This document shows, piece by piece, positions 24,120 to 32,092 of a DNA stretch of 64,000 bases; positions within the stretch are counted from its first letter, which is position 1, and every line of letters begins with the position of its first letter. Made by a program: the position numbers and the translations under genes. The notes beneath the pieces were generated by a model. It ran no database searches and had not been told where the DNA came from. It saw only the letters and a program-made list of their open reading frames with translations. Source of the DNA: CATOSD01 sp965226695 (lineage in GTDB: Bacteria > Chloroflexota > Dehalococcoidia > Lucifugimonadales > CATOSD01); contig OZ245405.1 in NCBI GenBank assembly GCA_965226695.1, positions 1,364,001 to 1,428,000 on the forward strand, given 5' to 3'.

Positions 24120-25742
24120 GTGGCAGTCGCTGTCCAGGATAAGTGACCAGCATAAATGTCATCAACTTGCACTGTGATCGTAAGAGATCAAGCGCGCTTC
24201 GATGTCAGTCCAGGTCGCGCCATGGGTGGACTCTCAGCGTTCATGTACTTCTTCACCGTGTCTCCGTGTATATCCAGCTCTCGGGCGATCCCACGAATGG
24301 ACAGACCCTTGCGCTTCGCCTTACGCACCGCTTTCCATCTGGCAGTCTGTAGTGGCGTGGGCTTCCTGCTTCTCTGAGTTGCAACTTTGCGGACTCTTCC
24401 GCCACCGTTGCGGTCGGCGGTGTCGTGGGAGACCTCGGCGTCCAGAGTCGCCAGTCTGGCCACCCATTTTCTACCAAGTCCGTAGCTGGGAAGATGAGGT
24501 ATTGGTGTATGTACGGTTCTGCCAACGAAGCCCCGAAGGACGCTCGGGCGTGGTGGCGCCTCCTGAGAGGGGACGATGCGTTCTTCGTGCTGCACTTCCA
24601 GCCGTCCGTCCGGTCCCTCAAGTACATTCACCACTGCTCCGGCGTAGCTTGGCCGGTCCGTGCCTGGCAGCAGTTGCAGGGTGCGCCAGCGGTATCTGAC
24701 CGTGTTGTCCCTGGCGACTCTACGCCTGTACTTGAAGCACAGGATCCTCTCCAGACACATCCCTTCGTGTACGGCTCGATAGGCGACTTCCGACTCCTGC
24801 GCACACTACACCAAAACGCGTGTTGAAGCGTGGCAGAAAGCCCTCCAGCACGCGGTTGGCATCGTCGACGGTGGTCGCGCACGCAAGCCGGAGCTCCGTA
24901 ACGAGCCTGTCCTGGAACGTTCCTGCGGTGCGTTCCACACGACCCTTGACTTGTGGTGATCGCGCGAATATCAGCTGTATTCCAAGTTCATCCATAGCAC
25001 GAGAGAACTGAGTGGGAGCAGCGGCAGTCTCTGGCGAAGGCGTATGCTTGAAGACGGCATGCCGATCTGCATAGAGTGCGAGCGGTATACCACTATGCCG
25101 TATCAGTCCCTGCATCAGCAGGAAGTAGCTGCGTGTGTTCTCCAACTCGCCAAACAGAGCATTGACCACGACCCCGGTGGTGTCGTCCACTGCCAAAAGC
25201 GGCGTGAACTGCGGTCCATCTTCTCCTAACCAGCGATGATGACTTCCGTCTATCTGAATCAGCATACCTTCACGCGGCATCCGCTGCCGCCGAACTCGGT
25301 GCTTGGGTGGACGCCTACCGCGAGGGCTACTCTCGCCGGCGCTCACCAGCAGACGCCGCAGCGTGGTGCGAGTTACGTCTACGCCTTCGTGTTCTCTCAA
25401 CAACTCGCTCATATGTGTGTGGTTGGTTCCCGCGTACCGTGTGCGTGCCAGATGCAGCACAGCGGCCTTCGTTGCCTCCAATATCGCGTTGGGCGCTCTG
25501 CGACCTCGATGACCGTGAGCCAGGGCGGCTGCTGCTTCCTTCCTGTATGCCGCCAGAAAGCGCCAGGCATGGCGTATGCTCACTCCCATCAGCGCAGATG
25601 CCTGCTCTATCGTCATATGTCCCGCCAGCAAGCTGTTGAGAACCTGAAGCCTTGCCTGTTCCTTTTGGTTCAACGTCACATTCTCCATAATGTGACATTC
25701 TTGCTGAACAGTTACCTGTGACGCTTATGCTGAACAACAACA
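24120..25742 (-). mobile_element. ISNCY (IS1202-like) element, copy B (inverted)
   Basis: The exact reverse-oriented 1623-bp counterpart of copy A, with a handful of substitutions (for example the protein has QLIFARSPQ instead of QLTFARSPQ, and DIHGDTV instead of DIHRDTV). Together the copies bracket 22102-24119 like the arms of a composite transposon. It truncates the IS110 fragment on its left. Confidence 0.85.
24188..25688 (-). pseudogene. ISNCY transposase of copy B, same frameshift
   Basis: It has the same domain order as copy A: the HTH, the DDE core with QIDGSHHRWLG, YADRHAVFK and KGRVERTAG, then a change of frame at the same place into the C-terminal part (24188-24760). Because both copies share the break, the change of frame was already present in the source element. 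Confidence 0.8.
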
Positions 25743-25785
25743 GCCCGTGGCCTAATATCCCGCCGCCCTTGACAACAGTGGATTC

Positions 25786-26589
25786 TCAATTGCTCCTCGG
25801 GCGAGCGTCGAGCATCTCGACCCGTACCTCCATTGCTCTGGGATATAGCGCCGGGCCAAACTGGTTGAACATCGCCACGTCGGCCGCATCGCGCCCATAA
25901 GCGACGGCAACTCGCCCTCCACGTGGAACGGCCTGCGTTGCATCGAAGGTGTACCAACGGCCACCTACGTACGCCTCGAACCAAGCGTGAAAATCCATCG
26001 GCTCGAGTTCGTGCAGATAGCCTACAACGATACGCGCTGGTATACAGAGACTGCGGGATAACGCGATGCCCAAATGAGTGAGCTCGCGGCATACGCCCTC
26101 GCGCTGCTGGTTGACCTCGACTGCCGACATCTGAAAATTGCTAGAATCTGGATTGAAGCGCACGGAGGTGCGGATCCACCTTACAATTCTAGCCACTTGA
26201 TCGTAGCCTGGCTCGACGCCGTCTACGAGTTCCCTACTGAGGTCTATAAACCGGTCGGACTCGCAATAACGGCTGGGAAGAAGATAGGTTAGAACCTCGT
26301 CCGGTAGACTATGCACCTCGTCAAATGGCGCGCCAGGCGACACGTCAATGCCGTCTGCGGTTGAAACGTCCGCAGATCTACGGATAGAAAACTCACCTGG
26401 GGGTGCTATCAATCGCTCGCACAGGTTACCGTAACTGTCCGCATACTCTGTGATCGGTACGCTTGGCGTCAACGTGCAGTCTTCATGCGCCACCCACTGA
26501 TGTGCTCCGCTTCGAGGGCGGAGCATCAGGATAAAAGGCGTAGGGACGCTCACATCAAAGGTAATATCACAACTTGTACGAAGCCACAT
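25786..26589 (-). CDS. Transglutaminase-like cysteine protease/peptidase domain protein
   Basis: A 267-residue protein with an N-terminal β-sandwich (bacterial transglutaminase N-like, ~residues 1-95) and a transglutaminase core. The catalytic Cys is in REGVCRELTHLGIALSR, His in MDFHAWFEAYV and Asp in WYTFDATQ. The ATG at 26589 is preferred to one 9 codons upstream because the domain starts at MWLRTSCDITFDV. Proteins of this type occur with alpha-E and circularly permuted ATP-grasp proteins in a peptide-ligase/amidase gene neighbourhood, and that neighbourhood is present here. Substrate unknown. Confidence 0.88.
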   Translation of the reverse strand: MWLRTSCDITFDVSVPTPFILMLRPRSGAHQWVAHEDCTLTPSVPITEYADSYGNLCERLIAPPGEFSIRRSADVSTADGIDVSPGAPFDEVHSLPDEVLTYLLPSRYCESDRFIDLSRELVDGVEPGYDQVARIVRWIRTSVRFNPDSSNFQMSAVEVNQQREGVCRELTHLGIALSRSLCIPARIVVGYLHELEPMDFHAWFEAYVGGRWYTFDATQAVPRGGRVAVAYGRDAADVAMFNQFGPALYPRAMEVRVEMLDARPRSN

Positions 26590-26756
26590 TGCGACTCCCT
26601 TACTTGTCAAAACCACGTTATCAGCTGACTATGGTCCGGTGTTACAGGGCGCTCGGGTGCAAGATCCGAAGATGATGCATGCATCTTGGGCTCCAGGAAT
26701 CGAAGAAGTCGTGGAGCACCAGGCTGTTGAGATAATAGGCTGGTCCTGGTGTAACT

Positions 26757-27278
26757 CTACTGCTGTACGAAACGTCGATAGACCTCTTCCTCGGAAAGCG
26801 TTCCCTTTCGGAACCACAGGTTCTCAACCACTCCGGAGGCAGCGGCCATCTGCGTTAAATGGTCGCCAATCAGCTCGTGGGCACCTGCGGGATCTTTGAT
26901 CAACGGCTTCGACTCATCAATTGTGGCACAGACAATATTCAACGCTTGGATTAATTCCAATGGTGCGACCTGGTTGGCACTATCTCGGGCCCGCTTAATG
27001 CTTGCGTATACTGAACTTGTACTTCGTTCCCGAAGCAGCGCATCCAGAAGAGCGTCTGTACCCTCTACCGAGACCCTGAATCCTTCGGCAACCGTTTGAA
27101 GCCCACTCTGAAAGGTGGGGCTGTCGGTGCGCACCGCCAGCAACGCCGCGGTATCAATTGCCCTCAACATTGAGTAGGCTCTCTCCATCCATCTTCCCAG
27201 CCAAATAAGGTTATAGACACGTGAGTCAGTTATCCAAGGATTGGTTGTGCTGCTGGCTGAGCGTGGGTCGGTTGTCAT
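26757..27278 (-). CDS. Alpha-E (DUF403) domain protein
   Basis: A 173-residue all-helical alpha-E protein: RVYNLIWLGRWMERAYSMLRAIDTAALLA matches the family opening YWLGRYxERAE. Most alpha-E proteins are ~300 residues, so this is a short form. The domain is regularly encoded between ATP-grasp and transglutaminase genes and is thought to help peptide ligation. It overlaps the next transglutaminase gene by 4 bp (ATGA-type), so the two are co-translated. Confidence 0.85.
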   Translation of the reverse strand: MTTDPRSASSTTNPWITDSRVYNLIWLGRWMERAYSMLRAIDTAALLAVRTDSPTFQSGLQTVAEGFRVSVEGTDALLDALLRERSTSSVYASIKRARDSANQVAPLELIQALNIVCATIDESKPLIKDPAGAHELIGDHLTQMAAASGVVENLWFRKGTLSEEEVYRRFVQQ

Positions 27279-28153
27279 GTTACATCCTCGTTTCCATCAT
27301 TCAAGAACCTGGCGATTGCATCCTCAGTGGAATACGGGCGGTCATCGAACGTCGCCCAATTCAGGACTTTGCTGAGTTTACCTTCGCCCTGAGAGACGAA
27401 TGTTCCGATAACCGGAGCCGCGTCCGAGTAATCCCGTCCGTTGGCGAACTTTAGGACGCCTACACCAAGGTCTCCGACCACGTTCGTTGTACAGTCTGCA
27501 GGCACCCAGCCAACCTGCGGGTTCAAAAACTCGAACCACGAGTGGGTTTCACCTACACTCTCGGTCCGAATGCCACCGACGTACCGGCAGGGAATTCCCA
27601 GAGCACGGAGCAGGCCAATGGCCAAGTGTGTCTGGTCTTGACACACCCCTCGACCGATGCGCAGCACCTCATGGGCCGGCGTATGCACGTCGGTATCTCC
27701 CCTTTTGTATTCGATATTCCGATGCACCCAGTCCACCACCTTCACAACTGATTCAACGAGCCATTCGTTGATACCGGGTATGCCTGCTGCAAAATCGGCG
27801 AGCTTGCGAGGTTCAACAAAACGGGAGGGGCCGAGGAAGTCTAAGTTCTCTGGGTCATTGCTGGGGAAAAGACGTCGTACGTCGCCAGCTTGTAGTGTCC
27901 TCGGTCGCAACTCCGCCTGGCCAACCGATACTACTAACCACTCGCGATGTTGCGTCGTGACGCGCACCCTATGGACGAGGTTTTCGAAACGGTCTTTGTA
28001 GCTGATCTGCCCGCCCGAGGGACGGGTCAGGACTTCATAGCGGATGGGAGCCTGGTAGTCGTCCAACTGTAGTACGAGTCGGAGAAAATTATCATTCTCG
28101 AACACCTCGGAGCTGTACCGATACTCCGCTACATATGCGTAGCTCAGTAACAT
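27275..28153 (-). CDS. Transglutaminase family protein (second)
   Basis: A 292-residue protein with an N-terminal transglutaminase β-domain (AYVAEYRYSSEVFENDNFLRL) and a catalytic core: Cys in GRGVCQDQTHLAIGLLRALGIPCRYVGG, His in GETHSWFEFLNP, Asp in GWVPADCTTN. The C-terminal GRDYSDAAPVIGTF is the standard ending of this subfamily. It starts 9 bp after the ATP-grasp fragment, in one minus-strand operon. It is intact, unlike the ATP-grasp partner. Confidence 0.9.
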   Translation of the reverse strand: MLLSYAYVAEYRYSSEVFENDNFLRLVLQLDDYQAPIRYEVLTRPSGGQISYKDRFENLVHRVRVTTQHREWLVVSVGQAELRPRTLQAGDVRRLFPSNDPENLDFLGPSRFVEPRKLADFAAGIPGINEWLVESVVKVVDWVHRNIEYKRGDTDVHTPAHEVLRIGRGVCQDQTHLAIGLLRALGIPCRYVGGIRTESVGETHSWFEFLNPQVGWVPADCTTNVVGDLGVGVLKFANGRDYSDAAPVIGTFVSQGEGKLSKVLNWATFDDRPYSTEDAIARFLNDGNEDVT

Positions 28154-28162
28154 CGCTCTCAG

Positions 28163-28519
28163 TTACCGTACGACCCACGTTGGTTTACACATGCCACCTG
28201 ACAAGTTATTAGTGATGCGAGTGCCTCCAGAGGAAACCCGGGTGAGCCCGCCCGGGGGCAAGGTTACGTTCCCATTCTCGTTTTGGAAGGCAAACACCCG
28301 CAGGTCAATGAAGCGTTCTACCTGCTGGCCGGAAGCGACATCCAACACCATGTGTTTGGAAAAGTCCAGGGTCTCCAGGGCTATAAGGGCCTCTGGTCGT
28401 TCGATGGTCTGCTGGGTGATGCTGGTGCGATTGACCGTTCCAAGGTCTGGCATGACGTACACACCCAAACCTCCATATCCAGACCTGGTTTTGAGGACCA
28501 ACTCGTCGAGGCTTCCTAA
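28163..28519 (-). pseudogene. Circularly permuted ATP-grasp protein, C-terminal fragment
   Basis: The remaining ~118 residues read LDELVLKTRSGYGGLGVYVMPDLG, then RFIDLRVFAFQ...VTLPPGGLTRVSSGG and NNLSGGMCKPTWVV. This is the C-terminal part of the CP-ATP-grasp amidoligase that normally heads this operon. The IS427 element at 28520-29390 cuts it. Sequence beyond the IS (29394-29430) reads in frame for only ~14 codons (AILNNPL) before a TGA, so the rest was lost in a separate event. The fragment lacks most ATP-binding residues. Confidence 0.85.
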
Positions 28520-28561
28520 GAGGGTGTTTCCAAAGCCTTAGACTTGTACTAGACTTGATGT

Positions 28562-29370
28562 ATGAGACGCAAACCATACCCCAGCGACCTTACCGACCAG
28601 GAGTGGGACATTCTGCTTCCCTTACTCCCGCCCGCCAAGCCTGGAGGACGGCCACGCACAGTCGATACACGCGAGGTAGTCAATGGCATCGTGTATGTGC
28701 TGCGTACTGGTTGCCCGTGGCGTATGCTTCCACACGATCTCCCACCCTGGCAGACAGTGTACAAATACTTCCGCAGATGGACGCTGGACGGAACTTGGGA
28801 AGGAGTCCACGAGACACTGCGTCCCAACGTCCGACAATCAGAGGGCAGAAGCCCGACTCCCAGCGCAGCGATCATAGATAGCCAGTCTGTAAAGACAACG
28901 GAAAAAGGGGGCCTCGTGGCTATGATGCCGGTAAGAAAGTGATGGGTCGCAAGCGTCACGTCGCCGTGGACACGATAGGACTGTTGCTGGCCGTCGTGGT
29001 TCATCCAGCTGACATCCAGGACCGAGATGGTGCAAAGTTGGTCATCAATAAGCTGGTAGGAAGGTTTCCGTACCTGCGATTGATCTGGGCGGACGCTGGT
29101 TACGCTGGTCAGTTGGTTGATTGGGTAATGTCCTTATCGGGCTGGGTGTTGGAGATTGTGAGGCGTCCGAGAGACAGCCATCATTTTGAGGTGTTGCCAC
29201 GAAGATGGGTCGTTGAACGAACATTGGCATGGCTCGGACGCTCTCGTCGGTTGAGCAAGAGCCTGCCCCGTACTCGATACGGGGACTACGAAGCCCTGAC
29301 CGAGACAACCGAGGCCTGGGTACACATAGCTATGATTCATCTCATGCTCCGCCGTCTAGCTCCTTCATGA
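28562..29370 (+). CDS. IS427-type transposase in two frames (programmed frameshift)
   Basis: Frame 1 (28562-28942) is the DUF4096-type N-terminus MRRKPYPSDLTDQEWDILLPLL through the first catalytic Asp (AAIIDSQSVKTTEKGG). Frame 2 continues from the slippery run AAAAAGGGGG (28902-28911) as GPRGYDAGKKVMGRKRHVAVD, then Asp in WADAGYAG and Glu in VVERTLAWLGRSRRL, ending at 29370. IS427 elements use such A/G runs for ribosomal frameshifting, so the gene may be functional. One oddity is an extra SLPRTRYG from a 24-bp palindromic insertion before DYEAL. Confidence 0.88.
29260..29283. repeat. Dispersed 24-bp palindromic element, copy 2
   Basis: The same 24 nt as at 19762-19785, with the palindrome CCCCGTACTCGATACGGGG at 29266-29284. 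Here it lies in the IS427 transposase between RRLSK and DYEALTET, where family members normally read SKDYEAL. The two host genes are unrelated, so the identity must come from insertion, not from common protein ancestry. Confidence 0.75.
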
Positions 29371-29393
29371 CACGCTTTGGAAACACCCTCTAA

Positions 29394-30284
29394 GGGATTG
29401 TTCAATATGGCTGTACCTCGGACCAAATACAATCAACGCCGCCAAAAACGCCGTTCGGCCAGAATCTCAAAAGATCGGCAATCTTGAGGCAGCATTGCGA
29501 TGTAACTTGCCAGGGATAACTTGTCGTCGCCCGCTCAGCCGTGTTCGTTTGCGCCGTCGATTATTTGTTCCCATTGTAGCGACCCGCGCTTGCCCGCTCG
29601 CCCTTTTTCGTATAGCGCTCCATGAGCGCCCGTTCGCTCGATAACCCCTTCCCCGCTTTTTTTCTCTCGCGGAACGTCCGGGCGGTCCTCTCTGTCGGGG
29701 GTTGTTTACTTATCCCTGCCGCGCCTTCCCGAAACACCCCTGCCGCAGTGTTTGTTCCGCCCAGGGCGCTCGTGTTTATGCCTCCTCTTGGACGTTACCT
29801 TTCTCACCGAGGTTTTGTTACCCTACGGCGCTTTTGAGGTACACGCCGCGAACAAGCCGTTTACTTGGCGGCCTGGAGCGCTGGGCGGGCAATGTTACGC
29901 TTTGGTTCATTTGTGACATGGCGCTTGGGGGGTGCCGAGTCTGGGTGCGGACGAGCGCTTATGGTGTGGTCCTAAGTACTGGGAGATTCCTCCGCGATTT
30001 CGCAATTCTCGACCAGCTGTAGAGACATGCAACAGAGTGCCCGGAGAATTGTTGTATCGGCGAGGCATTCTCTGTTGACGGAATCCCGCCCGCCGTACCT
30101 GACACGAACCGTCCGACGGCCTACCGTGCAACGTTTTGCTGTAAACCGTTGCGAGGCCTGGCAGCCCGAGGGTGTGTCGCGCCGGCTACATGGGTTGTGC
30201 CAGGCACGCCGGCTCGCCGCGAATTGCCCGTCCCTACTAGCGGCGGGCGTGACGCAAAAGCTTTCACTTTGCCTCACTCCGAGA
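29394..30284. other. ~890 bp without a supportable gene
   Basis: Only short, low-quality ORFs occur on either strand. The first ~100 bp on the minus strand encodes a possible C-terminal scrap (IADLLRFWPNGVFGGVDCIWSEVQPY then stop). 29580-29720 is markedly pyrimidine-rich. I see no RNA gene, IS end or repeat that explains it; it looks like decayed sequence left by insertions. Confidence 0.5.
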
Positions 30285-31811
30285 CTACTGGATGCCTGCA
30301 CGCTTCGGCCACTTCTCAGCCATTCGATGGCGCACGCTTGAGAAGGAGTATCTCTCGTTCCCACCCTTGAAGCCCAGCACGCAACCTGCCCAGTGCTTCA
30401 GGTCAAATCGAGAGCGCTTCTTTGGCCGCTGTTTCAGGGAATCTTCAGCCGCGGCCACGGCCGTGGCCACAGCAGGCACGGATGGAGGTCCGCCGTCCAG
30501 CCGGTAGATGGTGACGATCAGCTTGCCGCCGATCACGATGACCATGTACGCGAGTGTAGTCAGCGAAGCCCACGTAACCGCGAGCCGAGAGCGCTCCACG
30601 TACTCCTCCGGCGAGTACCCGAGCGCGTCGAAGTCCATTTCCCACGAATAGAACAGCCCCTGGTCCGTGACAGCGTACGAACTCGGCTGCATGTAGGTCA
30701 CAAGCGTCGCGGCCAGACCGAGAGCGGATAGGACTATCGTCACCGCAACCGCTGTGCAGAGCAGGAACTTCCGATCCCACTCGCCGACACTTGCCTCCCC
30801 GTCCCGCAGTACCAACAAGGTAGCGAACACACCGGCCACTAGGGTAAACAGGCCCAGGCCGACTATCCAGAAACCGACGTTGGAGAAGGCCAGGAGAAAG
30901 GCGTAAACAAAGCCAATCGGCGGAAGTACTATCCATGCGGCCCTGCTGTAGGCGCTCTTTTCCCCCGCGGGGCCCGAGTTCTTCCACCTGCGTAGGAACA
31001 CGAACAGCAGCCCTGCCACCGTGGCCACGAGCAGGTTCATGACCAGGCTCAGAGTGAAGGGTATCGAGGTGCCCGCAAGGTCACCGAGGCTGTACAGCCC
31101 GTAGGGGTCCATCCGGGTAAGCGGGGCATGCAGCAGCGGTATGCTCAGCAGGAAGAACACCGTTACGAAAAGTAGCTCCGCAAGGTCATCAGACCGGCGC
31201 AACCGCCAGAGCCCTTGTGCTGTCAGCACACACAGAGCGACGCCGAAGTATACGGCCAGCATGAAGGATGAGTTCCAGCCAAGCGTTGCCATGAAGTAAC
31301 CTGCAAAGGCAACGCACGAGCCGGGCAGCACGAACCTGGACCAGGCATAGCGCATCAAGACGCGGGCGCGGGTGTTTGGGGCGATCCCATCGGGTGTCTC
31401 AGCGGCGTTCCCCTGGCCGGAGTGTTCGGCCTCACCTTTCGACCGGGCCTGGGCAACGATTGCCGGCTCCTGCACGGATCGAGTTTCGGCAGTCGGGCCG
31501 TTGACTGCGTTGGGTTCCAGGCCCGCTAGCAACACCAGCCCGGCTACCTCCACTTGCGTCAGGCCGAGGGCCTCCCCAAACACCCGGAGTCTCTCCACGC
31601 TGGGGAGGATCTCCCCTGATTCCCAGCGCGACACAGTCGAACGGTCGTACCGGTCCATATACCTAAAGTCCACCTGCCCCATGAGTTCCAGCAGGCGCTC
31701 CTGGGAGAGCCTCCTGCGCTTGCCATCCACGGCATGGGAACGCCGGTAGGCCTGCATCAGCATGCCCACCTGTTTGGCTCTCAATCGCTTGATACTGGGC
31801 TCCGTTGCCAT
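30285..31811 (-). CDS. XRE-family HTH regulator with eight membrane segments
   Basis: A 508-residue protein. Residues ~30-100 form a Cro/C1 helix-turn-helix (RRLSQERLLELMG...STVSRWESGEILPSVERLRVFGEALGL). A Gln/Glu-rich linker follows, then about eight hydrophobic helices (for example FMLAVYFGVALCVLTAQGLW, LLFVTVFFLLSIPLLHAPL, FVYAFLLAFSNVGFWIVGLGL). It is thus a DNA-binding protein tethered to the membrane, with no recognisable enzymatic domain. It is transcribed away from the large LRR surface gene; the shared 281-bp intergenic region holds an inverted repeat just upstream of its start. A role in sensing the envelope and controlling the neighbouring LRR gene is inference. Confidence 0.8.
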   Translation of the reverse strand: MATEPSIKRLRAKQVGMLMQAYRRSHAVDGKRRRLSQERLLELMGQVDFRYMDRYDRSTVSRWESGEILPSVERLRVFGEALGLTQVEVAGLVLLAGLEPNAVNGPTAETRSVQEPAIVAQARSKGEAEHSGQGNAAETPDGIAPNTRARVLMRYAWSRFVLPGSCVAFAGYFMATLGWNSSFMLAVYFGVALCVLTAQGLWRLRRSDDLAELLFVTVFFLLSIPLLHAPLTRMDPYGLYSLGDLAGTSIPFTLSLVMNLLVATVAGLLFVFLRRWKNSGPAGEKSAYSRAAWIVLPPIGFVYAFLLAFSNVGFWIVGLGLFTLVAGVFATLLVLRDGEASVGEWDRKFLLCTAVAVTIVLSALGLAATLVTYMQPSSYAVTDQGLFYSWEMDFDALGYSPEEYVERSRLAVTWASLTTLAYMVIVIGGKLIVTIYRLDGGPPSVPAVATAVAAAEDSLKQRPKKRSRFDLKHWAGCVLGFKGGNERYSFSSVRHRMAEKWPKRAGIQ

Positions 31812-31839
31812 AGTTCACCGCACAGAGGCAATAGGAATA

Positions 31840-31859
31840 GTGAGTTTTCTGAGACTCAC
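31840..31859. promoter_or_regulatory. Inverted repeat upstream of the XRE regulator (possible operator)
   Basis: GTGAGT (31840-31845) and ACTCAC (31854-31859) form a 6-bp dyad with 8-nt spacing, centred ~38 bp upstream of the XRE start. It lies between that start and a CTACAAT -10-like sequence on the minus strand. This is the position expected for an autoregulatory operator. Confidence 0.35.
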
Positions 31860-31999
31860 AGACATTCGGCGGCTAGGTGGCTATTGTAGCATGGGTGTGG
31901 GTAGGGAGTCGGGGTTGCCGGACGGTTCTCTCTGAGCTGAGATAGTTACGCGCATCGTCCGATTCACGTCTGCCAATCGAAATGTGAAGTGGCGAAACT

Positions 32000-32045
32000 G
32001 TGCATCACGTTTGGTTCAGCCAGGGTCGCTGAGCGTTTGATGCAC
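32000..32045 (+). promoter_or_regulatory. Nested stem-loop in the leader of the LRR gene
   Basis: The outer arms GTGCATCA (32000-32007) and TGATGCAC (32038-32045) are perfect complements. Inside them, GTTCAGC and GCTGAGC form a second 7-bp stem (one G-U) around CAGGGTC. The structure ends 47 bp before the LRR gene start and could act as an RNA leader element or protein-binding site. Confidence 0.4.
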
Positions 32046-32092
32046 CATTATGCAGGTGTGAATCCCGCCCGAGTAGTAGTGGAGCAGGATGG

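Larger units (their letters stand above)
28520..29390 (+). mobile_element. IS5-family (IS427 group) element
   Basis: An 871-bp element with perfect terminal inverted repeats GAGGGTGTTTCCAAAGC / GCTTTGGAAACACCCTC, flanked by the 3-bp direct repeat TAA (28517-28519 and 29391-29393). It is a clean insertion inside the ATP-grasp gene, the only IS in the window with an obvious target duplication, and therefore probably recent. Confidence 0.92.

Noticed and set aside
23793..24146. Continuous 117-codon plus-strand frame as one gene
   Set aside because: It joins antisense IS3 sequence, the IS110 N-terminus and the ISNCY end; only the part from 23892 is real IS110 coding sequence.
29622..30370. Several 70-110-codon frames in the gap between IS427 and the XRE gene
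   Set aside because: No ribosome sites, no motifs and atypical composition; not supportable as genes.
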